A DNA stretch of 60,480 nucleotides from assembly GCA_015039465.1 (NCBI GenBank), contig MU129998.1, positions 161,685 to 222,164 of the forward strand. Reading direction: 5' to 3'. The notes under the pieces are model-generated. The model was not told the DNA's origin. It saw only the letters and a list, made by a program, of their open reading frames with translations, and searched no databases. The translations under genes were made by a program, and so were the position numbers. Origin of the DNA: Phlegmacium glaucopus. Its lineage: Eukaryota > Basidiomycota > Agaricomycetes > Agaricales > Cortinariaceae. Below, piece by piece: positions 1-12,021 of this stretch; position 1 is the stretch's first letter; each line of letters opens with the position of its first letter.

Positions 1-1827
1 GATGCGATTAGCCTGGCATTATTTTTACTTCACGCCTATCTCATCCTGGGATTTGGTGATATTCCCGCTATGGCTCTGATCATGCGCATGAAGGGGCAAA
101 ATGGTATCAGGCCTTGTTGAATATGTGACATCAAAGGCATTCGCTTCAATTCTCGCACAAACTATGTCCCCCTCCGACGAGACAAGGTTCCTGGAGCTAC
201 ACCTCCTCGATACAACCCATCTAATCTTCCCATCCACACCCATGAGAAACTAATGAAACAAGCACACGACGTTGAAATAGCGCCCAACAATGTCACACGT
301 GAACGGCTTGCTAAAGAATATGGCATTAAGGGCATACCGGTGCTAAGTTCCATATCTTCAATTTCCTTCCCTTCCTCATTCCCATTCGATTTCATGCATC
401 TTATCTGGGAGAATTTAATTCCCAATCTCATCAAGTTCTGGACTGGCGAGTTCAAAGACTTGGATCACCAAGGCGAAGGCTACTTTATCAAGCCCCATAT
501 CTGGAATGAAATCGGAGCATCTACAGCTGCATGCAGGGTGACAATTCTGGCAGCTTTTGGGGCTCCAGTACCTAACATTGCAACAAACCGGTCTCAAATG
601 AGCGCCGAGATGTATGCCAATTGGACGCTGTATATTGCTCCGATTGTGTTACGCGGAAGGTTTAAAAGTCCTCAATACTACCAACACTTCATGCGGCTTG
701 TTGAACTTCTCAAGCTTTGTTTAGCATTCGAGATATCGGAAGCAATGTTGGATCAAATTGACGAGGGTTTCCGGTCATGGGTGGAGGAATACGAAAAGTG
801 AGTCCTCTTCTTTCCTCTCATGTATCACACTCAAATCGATATAGGCGGTACTATAAACATGATCCCACCCGGCTTTCCGCCTGTCATTTGACCATCCATG
901 CCCTTCTTCATATTGCATGGGGTATCAGGGTAGCCGGTCCTGTCTGGACCTACTGGGCATACGCCATGGAACGACATTGCAACACTTTGCTCCAATCGAT
1001 CAGAAGCAGACGCCACCCATACACATCTATTACTTTGTTTGTCACTGCAACTGCACAGCTCGATCAAATCCGACTATTATATGATCTACATGAAGCCCTA
1101 CGCCTGGATCCCGACGAAAAGGAAAGCACCAAACTTGTGCATATTTTGTGTAGGTTCTGTTAATCACCTGTTACTGATCACTCATTCAAAATTTAAACAG
1201 ATCCGCAGTACATGCTTGCTGCCCCCCGACAATGTGAAACCTTACCCCTAGCAATACGAAACAAAGTTCTGGCTTGTTTAGCAATGCGCTTCAATGTCCA
1301 TAAGAGCATCGTTCAATCAGTCATCAAACTGGATCAGCCAATTGTGCAGTACGGCAGAGTCAGCCGTCTTGAAGGAGGTGATCTTATGATTGGTCGTCAC
1401 TTTGTCAAACAGGCTGAGGACAGCCGGGATGCATCTTTTGTTCGAGTAAGTCTTGCCTTCTTTCCATATATGCAATTTCTGAGTATCTCTTCTCCAGTAT
1501 ACTCAACTTGTAGATCGACATGCTTGCCGCCCTAGACAAACACCAGACTTTGAGTTGCAAAATTTCTTTGGCCAACTAAACCGTATCCTTCTCTTAGAGT
1601 TACCGTCAGCACAACGACTAGACCTAGATAAGCCAACAACGGTCATTGTAGCGCTAATTTGAGAAGTCAAAGCAACATTAAGGAATGGCATCTACTACTA
1701 CAAAGATTTTGGTGTCGATGAGGTTGTTGATCTGAGTACGCTACAGTGTGTTGTCAGAAGGATACAGGACAGAGACGAGTGGGCTATCATTGATCGGAGC
1801 GATAATGTGGACATTCAGGTGGACTGA
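1..1827 (+). pseudogene. Tnp2/CACTA-type transposase remnant
   Basis: Conceptual translation gives the C-terminal half of a basidiomycete Tnp2-like (CACTA/EnSpm) transposase, entering from beyond the left edge. Recognisable blocks are FPFDFMHLIWENLIPNL near 380-440, WTLYIAPIVLRGRF near 625-665, and the segment with HALLHIAWG and YAMERHCNTLLQSIRSRR near 900-1015. Short introns separate the blocks (for example about 800-845 and 1148-1200). The protein would end at the TGA at 1825-1827. Two in-frame stops break it: TGA at 118-120, where the family usually has Arg, and TGA at 1660-1662 inside an otherwise open stretch. Both read as CGA changed to TGA. The family would act by cut-and-paste transposition in the nucleus; this copy should be inactive. 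Family assignment is from remembered motif patterns, not a search. Confidence 0.8.
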
Positions 1828-2380
1828 AGCTACTAAACGTCTCTGTTTATTTTTCAAGGCAAAATAATGGATTTTTTTGCATAGCCTGAACCTTGGCTTC
1901 CACCGCGAGATGTCGAGCATGGCACCTGAACCTCCCTTTCCACATGGCCTCCTCCAACAATACGCTCGTTACCATTCAAAGGCAGTTATTTAAAATTCAA
2001 CATCAACTAGCCACACCCTACGAACACTATATTAACAACCGGCACCACTTTCAAGAGGCAACCTCACGAACGTACGTTTTACTTCCTACCCATTAAATTT
2101 ACTATGTTTTTTTTAGCTTTCTACACTCGTTCGACTTATCAAGTATCCATGAGACTATCATTCGCAGCCTCTCACAGGCTCTGATTGACGCCAACAAACC
2201 TAACGCCATCTGCCACCTCGTTCTCTCCTGGAACGGTTCCAGTCGTCACTGCATCGAAGGAATGGACCATATGATTTCCTGACGAGCCTCCAGTTGAACA
2301 AGCTTTATTCCAATGTACATGTAAGTACTTGACCGCAACCAATCAACAAGACCACGCAACACATCCCTTCCACATTCATG

Positions 2381-2417
<37 letters not shown>

Positions 2418-2468
2418 ATCAAGAACCAATGGACAATCCTAGATGGGCATATCTCCTGGATTTACCGT

Positions 2469-3473
2469 CAAGACTTTACACTCACCCACCAGTCCGATCG
2501 GAATCCGATCGGACTCCGAGTAATCCGATTGGAATCCGAGTAGTCTGAGTAAAAACATCAAAAGTCCGAGTTCAGTCCGAGTCAGTCCAAGTTCAGTCCG
2601 AGTTCAGTCTGAGTTCAGTCCGAGCTGAGTCCGAGTCCGAGTAAAAATTACTTGGACTCGGACTCAGCTCGGGCTCAGCTCGGACTGAACTCGGACTGCA
2701 TCAGGAAAAATGATTTTGACACCTTTAGTGCATCCTGGTGCATTGACCATCTGGATTAAATCACATCAGATCTGAGAAAATAGAGACCTACTAGCTACTT
2801 CTGTTAAGGTTTGGTTAAGGTTTGGTTAAGGTTTGGTTAAGGTTTGGTTAAGGTTTGGGTTAAGGTTTGGTTAGGGTTTTATTAAGGTTAGGGAGGTATA
2901 TTCTGCTCAGATCTGACCATCTGAGCAGATCTGCTCAGAATGCCTGCCAAATCTGCTCAGATCTGGTCAGATCTGGTGGATCACAGAAAAGACCTTGAAT
3001 TTTCATATAGAATGTTTAACTGCCGGGTCCAGGAAAGTATTTTGCAATTTTCTCAATAAGGAGAGCTGCTATTAATAGAATTAAACATATTCAGGGTCCT
3101 AAAACAATTCTCTACCATTTTTAAAAAATTTCCTTTTTTGGAATCTTATGTAATCTACTCTGACCCACCATATGCTTGAAATCATGCTTATCTGTGATCA
3201 TGTGACCAATAGTCTGTGTGGGAAGAGGACAAACATGGTACAAACATGGTACAAACAAGTAGTCTAAGCAATTTACTTGGACTAAGTCTGAGTAAGTCCG
3301 ATCAGAATCCGATCGGAATCCGATGACACACAGTCCGATCAGATTCCGAGTAGTCCGAGCAATTTACTCGGACTGAACTCGGACTGGGCTCGGACTCAAA
3401 ATTTGAAAATGGCTGGTGCTCCAGCCAAATTTGAGTCCGATCGGAATTAGTGGCTTAGTGTAAAGACCTCCTT
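2469..3473 (+). mobile_element. MITE-like element, full-length copy
   Basis: The left end reads CTTTACACTCACCCACCAGT and the right end GGCTTAGTGTAAAG, with related subterminal AGTCCGATCGGAAT sequence on both sides. TTACCGT flanks the element at 2462-2468 and 3472-3478, giving a possible 7-bp target duplication. It has no coding capacity. Internal hairpins are built from AGTCCGAG repeats. Part of its middle (CCAGGAAAGTATTTTGCA onward) recurs at about 12350-12545. The superfamily is not assigned; a hAT-like origin is possible from the duplication length. Confidence 0.6.
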
Positions 3474-3475
3474 AC

Positions 3476-3772
3476 CGTAAGTACGCGTACTCCATTCATA
3501 TGTTTTAAACAACGAACGCCGCGACCGAACACAAGACTTTTGAGATCGTATGGCGACATGTTGAGTCGCGATTGGACGTCCAACGGTTTGAATGAGCTCA
3601 GTAAAGATCTGTTTGCTGGGATGGTCGAGAGTGGTGTGTGAGTTGAGTTGAGGATGTTCCTGTGAAAATGAAGGGAGTCATGGGGAATGAATGAGCGATG
3701 GAACCGTGGAATAAACACTCGGGTTGAGGTCATGGTGTATGTGAGAGAATGAAGTCTGGAGGTGGCGGGGGG
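3476..3772 (-). CDS. Reversed 99-codon exon of the membrane-protein gene
   Basis: Read on the minus strand, this segment is open for 99 codons in phase 0 and is bounded by an acceptor (catgcag) before 3772 and a donor-like GTAAGG after 3476. The 44 bp upstream of its acceptor repeat the end of the plus-strand intron at 2340-2384. Its end joins the sequence that also begins the intron at 4713. Joined in sense orientation it would read in frame from the donor at 2321 into exon Y at 4764. The protein is rich in Ser, Arg and His and contains LNMSPYDLKSLVFGRGVR. I do not recognise a domain. In the present orientation it cannot be spliced into the plus-strand transcript. Confidence 0.55.
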
Positions 3773-4712
3773 CTGCATGAATGTGGAAGGGATGTGTTGC
3801 GTGGTCTTGTTAATTGCTTAGACATACTTGTTTGTACCCATGTTTGTACCCATGTTTATCCTCTGAATCCCACACAGACCATTGGTCACATGATCACAGA
3901 TAAGCATGACCTCAAGCATATGGTAAGGGGGCAGAGAAGTATTACATAAGATTCCAAAAAAGGAATATTTTTAAAAATGGCAGAGAATTGTTTTAGGACA
4001 CTGAATATGTTTAAATTATATTAACAGCAGCTCCCCTTATTGAGAAAATTGCAAAATACATTCCTGGACATGGTATAAATTGTTGTTTATGTTGTTATAT
4101 AACACCACCTCTCCTTATTGACAAAATTGCAAAAGACTCTAAGGGACACGGCGGTTAAACATTCTATATGAAAATTTGAGGTCTTTGCTGTGATCCACCA
4201 GATCTGATCAGATCTGAGCAGATTTGGCAGGCATTCTGAGCAGATCTGAGCAGAATGGAAACTATATACCTCCCTAACCTTAATAAAACCCTAACCAAAC
4301 CTTAACTCAAACCTTAACCAAAACCTTAACCAAACCTTAACCAAACCTTAACCAAACCTTAACAGAAGTAGCTAGTAGGTCTCTATTTTCTCAGATCTGA
4401 TGTGATTTAATCCAGATGGTCAATGCACCAGGATGCACTAAAGGTGTCAAAATCATTTTTTCTGATGCAGTCCGAGTTCAGTCCGAGCTGAGTCCGAGCT
4501 GAGTCCGAGTCCAAGTAATTTTTTACTTGGACTCGGACTCAGCTCGGACTCAGCTCGGACTGAACTCAGACTGAACTCGGACTGAACTCGGACTGACTCG
4601 GACTGAACTCGGACTTTTGATGTTTTTACTCGGACTACTCGGATTCCAATCGGATTACTCGGAGTCCAATCGGATTCCAATCGGACTGGTGGGTGAGTGT
4701 AAAGTCTTGACG

Positions 4713-4763
4713 GTAAGCCAGCCCCATCTAGGATTGTCCATTGGTTCTTGATAGTTTTTTTAG
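4713..4763 (+). other. Intron preceding exon Y, duplicated in reverse at 2385-2466
   Basis: This is a 51-bp intron with donor GTAAGC and acceptor TTTTTTTAG. A reversed copy with a 31-nt homopolymer in place of 7 T sits at the left end of the inverted repeat. The shared sequence shows that gene DNA, not only transposon DNA, was duplicated in inverted orientation. Confidence 0.5.
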
Positions 4764-5129
4764 CAGCGTACGATTAATCACAGAACATTAACATTTACCA
4801 TCGCCTTTGCGGCGTCTTTTCTTCTATATCAATACTTGATGCCAGTAGTCACAGTGTTCTACGCTTTTCTGACTGCTATCTGCTACCTCAATGCCAAGTT
4901 AGTGGCAGCAGATCGATTTCTGGCCATAGCTACAGAAGAGCCAGCTGTAAGTTTCAATCTATTCCATAGTGATTTGAGCTAATATCTTCATCAGCGACAC
5001 AAACTTCTCTACAATTTCGTGTTCCTCTCTGCGCTAACCCTCATCTACTTGCTCAGACTATATTTTGCAATGTTAGCGCTACTCACATGCACCCTCATTT
5101 ATCTGCAATACATTTATTTTAGTTTGTAA

Positions 5130-7636
5130 CTACCCTAGAAGTAGTAAAATCCTTTCTTGATATAAGAGTTTCACTCTTATGTTTCTTGTTGTAAATGTCT
5201 AAAATAAATATCAAATTCTACGAAAAATATGGATATATCTACTGTAGACTGCCTACACAGTGTTGAGAACATTGGTGACATCAAGAGTTGTAAATTCCTT
5301 TGAAAATTTATGACGTTTCAAGTTGGAATTTTTTCAAAAGTTTTTGTTACATATTTGTCCATAAAAGTCTACATTAATTGGCGGAATTTCCCCGATGCCA
5401 AAAGTGGTAAATTACCACAGTCCCAAAAAACAACACTTTCTGTCAGAATTATCCCATTCCACCCTTTGGGGTTGCTTTTTCCCACGCTCCTGGTCTCACA
5501 GTGCTTGAAGCCACTTGACAAATGGCTTGATGGTAATATAAATTCTAATAAATCCTATACAATTCTATAAATATTTACACATATAAAGAACCCTATAAGT
5601 CAGGGGGTCATCTCCCAACACTAAGCAATCAAAGTACATAGTGTCATGTTATTTGAAAAATACTAACATTGCTCAAGCCAGCCTCAACAACACTACCTCC
5701 TGCAGTCCTGCATGGTTGCCCTGTTTTGTCACATTTAGAATATGTCCAAATTAGGCAACTCAATTCCCTCCACATCAATTATTGATCTAATGTACATGTC
5801 CATGGGTCCAAACCTGGAAATTTATATAGTTTACCCATGACAATCACCAGTGCATCTCCTGCTTCCACCTGTGCCTTCTTGGGCTATTATCTTCACAACA
5901 GATGGGATTTAAGATTATATTTGCAGAGATAAAATCATCTATTTGTATATTGCTTCAATTCTACAAGTTCAAAATTTTACTTACTGGCCCCTAACCATGT
6001 TAAAGTGCACATTTTGAGGATCTATATTGACAGAGGGGGCACTAATTAAAATTTTGGACTTGTAGATCAATTGGACTTTAGATTCTAAGCAAAATCCTCC
6101 TGCAAATCATGCTCATGGGTGTTGTGGTTGAAGGGATAATGTCCAATCTCTTTGGAGCCTCATATTTGGCAGGAAATTGAGATTCATTTCACATTTTTGG
6201 CTTAAATATAATGTTTTTCCTGTAAGGAATATTTTAGGCATGTATAATTACTTCTTATTCTTAAATACAGCACAATCTTTTTGCTATCTCAGAGGTGTGG
6301 AGAGCACAAATGCAATGTCTCAAGAAATTGGCTGTGTCACATACACTGAGGATTGTGCAACCCCATTAGTAGTAATCATGTATCAGGTGATGTGACTCAG
6401 AGTCTGTTTATACTTAGGTTATTGGCTTTTTCCGGTTTGCTTATTTGTGACTAACTATCATGATGGGAGCCAGGAAGCAAACAATGATCAATAACTCATT
6501 TCCAGCAATGTGTTGTTATCATATATTTGTTTTGAAAAGGTTTTTGAGATAATTTATAATGTTCACTTATTAATTTACTACCCATTCCTTGTGCTTATCC
6601 ATTTACCCAAAAACATCCCTGTGAAACCTCATAAAATTGAAGACCAGTGACTGTTGTTTGTTTTGGAAGCTAAAAGACAGGTTTCTGAGTTCAAAGGTGT
6701 TTCTTCCTTGGGTCCTATGGAGATGCTCTGGCCACAATAATGTAAAGAGGTTGATACACATAAGAAAATTTTCTCAATAAAAATATATATAAAAATTATA
6801 ATAGTAATAATAATACAAGGTTCTGCAATATCAATCTTTATCTTTCTAAATTATTGATCAATTTCATTGTTGGTGCTTGGAATTTTGTTTTTGACTGAGA
6901 ATATATTTCTGGTGATAATATTTGTATATCAAATTTACATTGTTTAACAGGAACATAGTGAAACTGCAAACGAAGAAAAGGGATACATATATATATCATA
7001 CCAAATAATACTGGCTCAGTCCCAGTTGAAGAGGTATAAATCTTGAACCTATTGGAACTCAATTTTTTTAATACATTATTTAGCTTTTACAAGTCATTTT
7101 TTTACCCCAGTTTCAATAGATTTTGAATCACAGTGACTCCCATATTCTTAACCTTCTATCCTGCAGTGCTCTCTCAAATTTGAAGAATCAAAGGCAGCAG
7201 TTCAGTATTTTGCAGATATGTAAGTTATTATAATCCTTGCACAAACATAGCTCAAACATATTTCACTAGAAAGTTGTTTAGTAAGATCCTATGCTTTCAC
7301 AAACAGATTTCCAACCCTCATTCACTCATTGTTAGGGGACACCTGATTTCAAACCAAACCTCAACCTCAGGACCATACATCCCGCCTTTCCAACGAACTC
7401 CATCTTTCCATCCAACTCTGATTCCGTCACTGGTTTACTCCGCCACTCTGTAACTCCACTCCGACTCTGATCCTCCAGTTATACTCTGCCTTTTATTTTT
7501 ATTTCCCACATCACACCACTTTTTAATTAATTAATTAATTATTATTGTATCATTCCTTCATTTATTTTATATCTCTGTTATGTCCATATTAGTACTTAAA
7601 TACCCCTTAGCCTAGCAGGGATCCCCATCCTTTCCT
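5130..7636. other. AT-rich stretch without recognised gene
   Basis: About 2.5 kb of AT-rich sequence. Open frames are short (at most about 86 codons) and show no recognisable motif or splice pattern. Short homopolymers and simple AT runs occur around 6775-6820 and 7525-7545. It may contain old transposon sequence, but I see no terminal repeats. Confidence 0.5.
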
Positions 7637-7659
7637 CTTTGGATCCCCTGCTAGGTGAG

Positions 7660-10600
7660 TGTTACATTCCGTTATATGTTACTCTGGTCCAGCTCCGTTG
7701 GAGTTGTCTCCGGTAGTCCGTACTCCATTCCAGTACTTTCCCTTGTCTCTGGTTCTACTCCTCCTACGTCCAACTCCAAGGCTTCTCCATTTCATTCCGG
7801 CTCTTCCAATGTTACTCCAAACTCATTACCACATCTTTGCCATAACCACTATTTCTTTGTCATCCCTTTCCCACTATCAGTCATCACACCCACCATGGAT
7901 TATTCACCCAAGAATGCAGGACCTTCCAGGAGCAGAACGCTATCGCGCACCAATACTGATTGGTAGCATGAGAACAAAGCTTAAAAGTCGCCATCATGAA
8001 AATAAGCGGACTTTGAATTCACTTACCTATTTTGGAAGCAGCCCTGAATCGCGTTCCTGGTCAACAAAATCATTCGTTCAACGTTAACATCCTCATCGCT
8101 CATCATATCCTCAATGTCTTCCACTATGTTGTCTATCATTTACACTATCGACATGCTCCTTAACATCTACCATCCGTTTGTCCCTTGGCTAGTGATACAA
8201 CAAAGCAATCAATCTACTATTCGCATCGGTCATCGGCTCGCGTTTGATCGTATCTATGGCCCATCATTTCAAGAACGGCCCGTTTATGGACGCATCAGCT
8301 ACATCTCCCATTATGTCAAAGGCTTTGTCATTGTTGTTGTGGCTATGGACCCACAAGTCTTCACCTCAGCTATCTATCTTGCCATACCTCACTCCTGGAT
8401 CACACTCAGTCCCCTATCCTCACTCATCTACCTCTTATCTCATCATTCACTGCCAAAACCATCATTCACGCAGTACCTGAAGCCTTCCCACCCTCTTTAT
8501 GACAATTTAGGAAGTCCAGGAGGATCACAACTAAGCAGGAATTGCAGATGAATCAGCAGTATAGGATTATTCTCACAGAGTGTCAAGTGTTATCAAGGCT
8601 GCGCTATAAATCGTTGTTGTTGTTGTATATAAACAGCAACCAGAGAGCAGTGGACCAGACCTTAGGTCAAGTGACTCCCTTTTGTATCGTTTAGTGTTGG
8701 TATATAAACACCAACCAGAGGGCAGTGGACCAGACTTTAGGGTCAGGATATCTCCCTGTTGTTTGTTTAGGGAAGGTATAACCAGAGACTTGTAAGCACA
8801 CTTGTTTTAACACACAGAGGTAAGGGGAAGATGAATAGAGAAGAGAAGGAGGAGGATGAAGGTCTTGGAAGATGAATGAGGTATAAGACGAGGATGAGGA
8901 TGAGCAAGAGAGAGTCTTCAGTAAGACTATAGCGGTTGAGGGATAGGGGATAGATTGACAGTTAGGGGCAGGAAAAGCGAACTTGAGGGAGGAATTCACT
9001 GGAATTCCACTGAGATGATGACTGTGGGGGGTAAGAATGGATTGAGCTGAACTACCTATCCTGGTACAAAAGAGCAGTATTTATACCCTAAGGATGAGGC
9101 TATGTAAAACAAATAGAAAGAAAGAAAGTACGCGCTGTCAAAGGAAGAATGATGAAGAGAGGACAGCTGCGAGAAGAAAAGAACAATGGAAAAGAAGAAG
9201 GAACAATAGAATTATCTGTAAAGTGTCAAAGTGCGAGAGAAAAGAAAGGAAGGCAGTGTACATAGTCCAATAGCAAAAATATATCGACTCCATAGGCGTG
9301 TGGTCATGTCAAAAATGTGAAAGGTCCTGAGTCAACACTTGAAAGGCGCAGCCTTGTTCCCGAGAAAATACTACTTGCCCATGATCCCATGTCGCGCAGC
9401 CTTGATAACACTTGACACTCTGTAAGAATAATCCTCTGCTGCTGATTCATCTGCAATTCCTGCTTAGTTGTGATCCTCCTGGACTTCCTAAATTGTCATA
9501 AAGAGGGTGGGAAGGCTTCAGGTACCGCGTGAATGATGGTTTTGGCAGTGAATGATGAGATAAGAGGTAGATGAGTGAGGATAGGGGACTGAGTGTGATC
9601 CAGGAGTGAGGTATGGCAAGATAGATAGCTGAGGTGAAGACTTGTGGGTCCATAGCCACAACAACGATGACAAAGCCTTTGACATAATGGGAGATGTGGC
9701 TGATGCGTCCATAAACGGGCCGTTCTTGAAATGATGGACCAAAGATACGATCAAACGCGAGCCGATGACCGATGTGAATAGTAGATTGATCGCTTTGTTG
9801 TATCACTAGCCAAGGGACAAACGGATGGTAGATGTTAAGGAGCATGTCGATAGTGTAAATGATAGACAACATAGTGGAAGACATTGAGGATATGATGAGC
9901 GATGAGGATGTTATCGTTGAACGAATGGTTTTGTTGACCAGGAACACGATTCAGGGCCGCTTCCAAAATAGGTAAGCAAATTCAAAGTCCGCTTATTTTC
10001 ATGATGGCGACTTTTAAGCTTTCTTCTCACGCTACCAATCAGTATTGGTGCGCGACAGCGCGACATGGGATCATGGGCAAGTAGTATTTTCTCGGGAACA
10101 AGGCTGCGCCTTTCAAGTGTTGACTCAGGACCTTTCACATTTTTGACATGACCACACGCCTATGGAGTCGATATATTTTTGCTATTGGACTATGTACACT
10201 GCCTTCTCTTCTTTTCTCTTGCACTTTGACATTTTACAGATCTTTCTATTGTTCCTTCTTCTTTTCCATTGTTCTTTCTTCTCGCAGCTGTCCTCTCTTC
10301 ATCATTCTTCCTTTGACAGCGCGTACTTCTTTCTTTCTATTTGTTTTACATAGCCTCATCCTTAGGGTATAAATACTGCTCTTTTGTACCAGGATAGGTA
10401 GTTCATCTCAATCCATTCTTCCTCCCCACAGTCATCCTCTCAGTGGAATTCCAGTGAATTCCTTCCTCAAGTTCGCTTTTTCTGCCTTTAACTGTCAATC
10501 TATCCCCACTGTCAATTACTATAGTCTTGCTGAAGACTCCCTCTTATTCTTCCTCATCCTCTTCCTTAACCCCTCTGAGTTCACTTTTTCAGTCCTTTAC

Positions 10601-11084
10601 TGTCCACCCTCAGTCACCTTTTATATTCATCCTCATCCTCCTCTACTCTCTCTTAACCAAGTGTGCTTACTAGTCTCTGGTTATACCTTCCCTAAACAAA
10701 CACAGGGGGATATTCTGACCCTAAAGTCTGGTCCAGTTCCCTCTGGTTGGTGTTTTATAACAACACAAACAATGATTTATAATGCAGCACTTGATATTTA
10801 TCCTTTATACTTTGGTTGCTATTCCTTTTATTATTTAAGTACTCGAAACTTGTATGTTTTCCTTAGTTTCAAATATCAACTTAGTTTCCTACTCTTGTTC
10901 ATCCTCTAAGTCACTGAGGTCTTCCCTCTTATTCCTTTCTCTTCCGGTTCCGAAATCAGGACACTATAGGAGCTGGGCGGCACAGCACATACACTGAGGC
11001 CAAAGTCCTTTCTGTTACTTGTTCCGGTTCCGTTCCATCCATTTCAGAGTTACTCCGACATTATCCCTTTGTCTAAACTTAACA
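7660..11084 (-). mobile_element. Solo LTR interrupted by a nested 2.85-kb insertion
   Basis: The element begins TGTTACATTCC and ends CTTAACA on the plus strand, with GTGAG directly repeated at 7655-7659 and 11085-11089 (5-bp target duplication). Its two outer parts, 7660-7941 and about 10790-11084, match in reverse the uninterrupted solo LTR at 55613-56185. The homologous sequence breaks at GAGCAGAACGC and resumes at GCAGCAC. TGTTA/TAACA ends plus a 5-bp duplication are typical of LTR retrotransposons. No gag or pol frame is present. ORFs of 100-166 codons inside this interval belong to the nested repeat and have no recognisable motifs. Confidence 0.7.
7942..10789. repeat. Nested composite: segments A, B, reversed A, reversed B
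   Basis: Segment A (about 7945-8592) recurs reversed at about 9400-10050, at roughly 95 percent identity by eye. Segment B (about 8603-9395) recurs reversed at about 10056-10780. The order is A, B, reverse A, reverse B rather than the simple A, B, reverse B, reverse A. B contains TATAAATA at 10366-10380 (reverse copy near 9075) and an internal duplication of a block with ACCAGAGGGCAGTGGACCAG (8613-8660 and 8699-8745). The 145-166 codon frame shared by both A copies differs almost only by missense changes, so I do not call it a gene. Confidence 0.6.
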
Positions 11085-11089
11085 GTGAG

Positions 11090-12021
11090 TCACTTGTAGA
11101 TATCTCTTCTGAAATATTATTAACTTTGGATCCCCTGCTAGTCTGACTAAGTCAGCATCACAGTTGCCCTAACATTCATGGGTTTGTGATGGATATTGGC
11201 CTCCATCTCATTATTTACAACCATATTAAACTGGATCACATTCTCCAAGAACAACAAGAATTAGGAGTACATACAAACATTGTTGAATTCCAGCCCAGTA
11301 AAACTTTAACCTTCATGTGGATAGTCTCAGCTGAAATCACCTCAAAACTATGAAACCAACTTCCAATCAACTCAACTCAGAAATTACCGTAAAATCTACA
11401 GTATGCAATTTTTTGAAAACACTTTATTTCCCTCTAGATGGAAATGGATACATGAACCTCCAGCTAGGGGTACAAACACCCTTGCAACCATCAAAAAAAA
11501 GGTCCCCTATAAGAACGAGACTTACTAATGTAAGACTTGTAACTGGGTTAATATGGACATGGTCTCTCCAACTCGGAACCACTTATAGCCTGAATATGCA
11601 GGTAGTAAAAAAAGGTGCATACATAGAATGAACCTACTGGAGTTCTCGTATCTCATCTTTCCTTTTTCTCTCAGTACTCTTGGATGTTCCAGCAAGAATC
11701 AACTACTCCTTCAATTTCACTACTTATACACATTCTATGTTTATCACTGCTTGCTCTTTGGAGCTTTGATACTCAGTACTCAAGCTTTATCAATTTCCAT
11801 ATCCTGACTGCTATGCTTCCCTGCCAGCTTCCTTTCAACTTCATTTACCTTGTCATATCCAATCCCTGCACTTCAGAGTCTGGGGTTTCAACAGTCCTTC
11901 AACAGTTATGGGAGTCCCCATCATTGTCTATTGCCCATACATCAGAATAGGGTTACTTCATGATTAACAGTTACAGACCATGCTTAAGCTTCTGTCCAAC
12001 AATGCTAGTGACCATAAGATG
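11090..12021. other. Stretch without recognised gene
   Basis: Short frames only (at most 93 codons), with no recognisable motif, repeat or splice pattern. An 18-bp copy of CTTTGGATCCCCTGCTAG at 11124-11141 matches 7637-7654. This repeat lies outside the LTR target duplications. Confidence 0.4.

Larger units (their letters stand above)
2385..4762. repeat. 2.4-kb composite inverted repeat with unequal arms
   Basis: The outer ends are inverted copies: CTATCAAGAACCAATGGACA follows a run of 31 A at the left (2385-2415), and its reverse complement precedes 7 T at the right (4755-4761). Inward, both arms carry the same MITE-like element: full length at 2469-3473 and truncated, reversed, at about 3816-4709. 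The arms share AGTCCGAG/CTCGGACT arrays, an 11-bp GTTAAGGTTTG tandem run (about 2810-2880 and reversed at about 4280-4365) and a block beginning CCAGGAAAGTATTTTGCAAT. The direct flanks carry GCAGC (2380-2384 and 4763-4767), which looks like a target duplication but can also be explained by the gene sequence. The centre holds a reversed exon. Confidence 0.75.
1944..5129 (+). pseudogene. Small membrane-protein gene split by an inverted repeat
   Basis: Several exons of one unrecognised gene can be traced. An N-terminal piece starts at the ATG at 1944 and continues after an intron near 2085-2120. A segment before the donor at 2321 ends in LTSLQLNKLYSNVH. Exon Y is 4764-4946 (61 codons, intron 4947-4994) and exon Z is 4995-5129, ending in TAA. 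Y and Z are open in one frame and encode hydrophobic stretches (FLLYQYLMPVVTVFYAFLT and FVFLSALTLIYLLRLYF) that look like membrane segments. The 99-codon exon that should precede Y lies at 3476-3772 on the opposite strand. Around 2270-2290 the N-terminal frame hits a TGA and the last part needs a different frame, so a frameshift or a missed intron exists there as well. The gene is probably broken as it stands. Its function is unknown. Confidence 0.55.

Noticed and set aside
2810..2890. GTTAAGGTTTGG repeats as interstitial telomere sequence
   Set aside because: The unit is 11 bp and does not match TTAGGG. It occurs inside both arms of a mobile repeat.
8114..9947. A 145-166 codon frame present in both A segments
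   Set aside because: The differences between the copies are nearly all missense and the frame lies in a non-coding repeat nested in an LTR. No motif was recognised.
7637..11141. 18-bp direct repeat CTTTGGATCCCCTGCTAG as the target duplication of the 3.4-kb element
   Set aside because: The TGTTA/TAACA termini with a 5-bp GTGAG duplication lie inside it and fit the related LTR at 55613 better. The 18-bp repeat remains unexplained.
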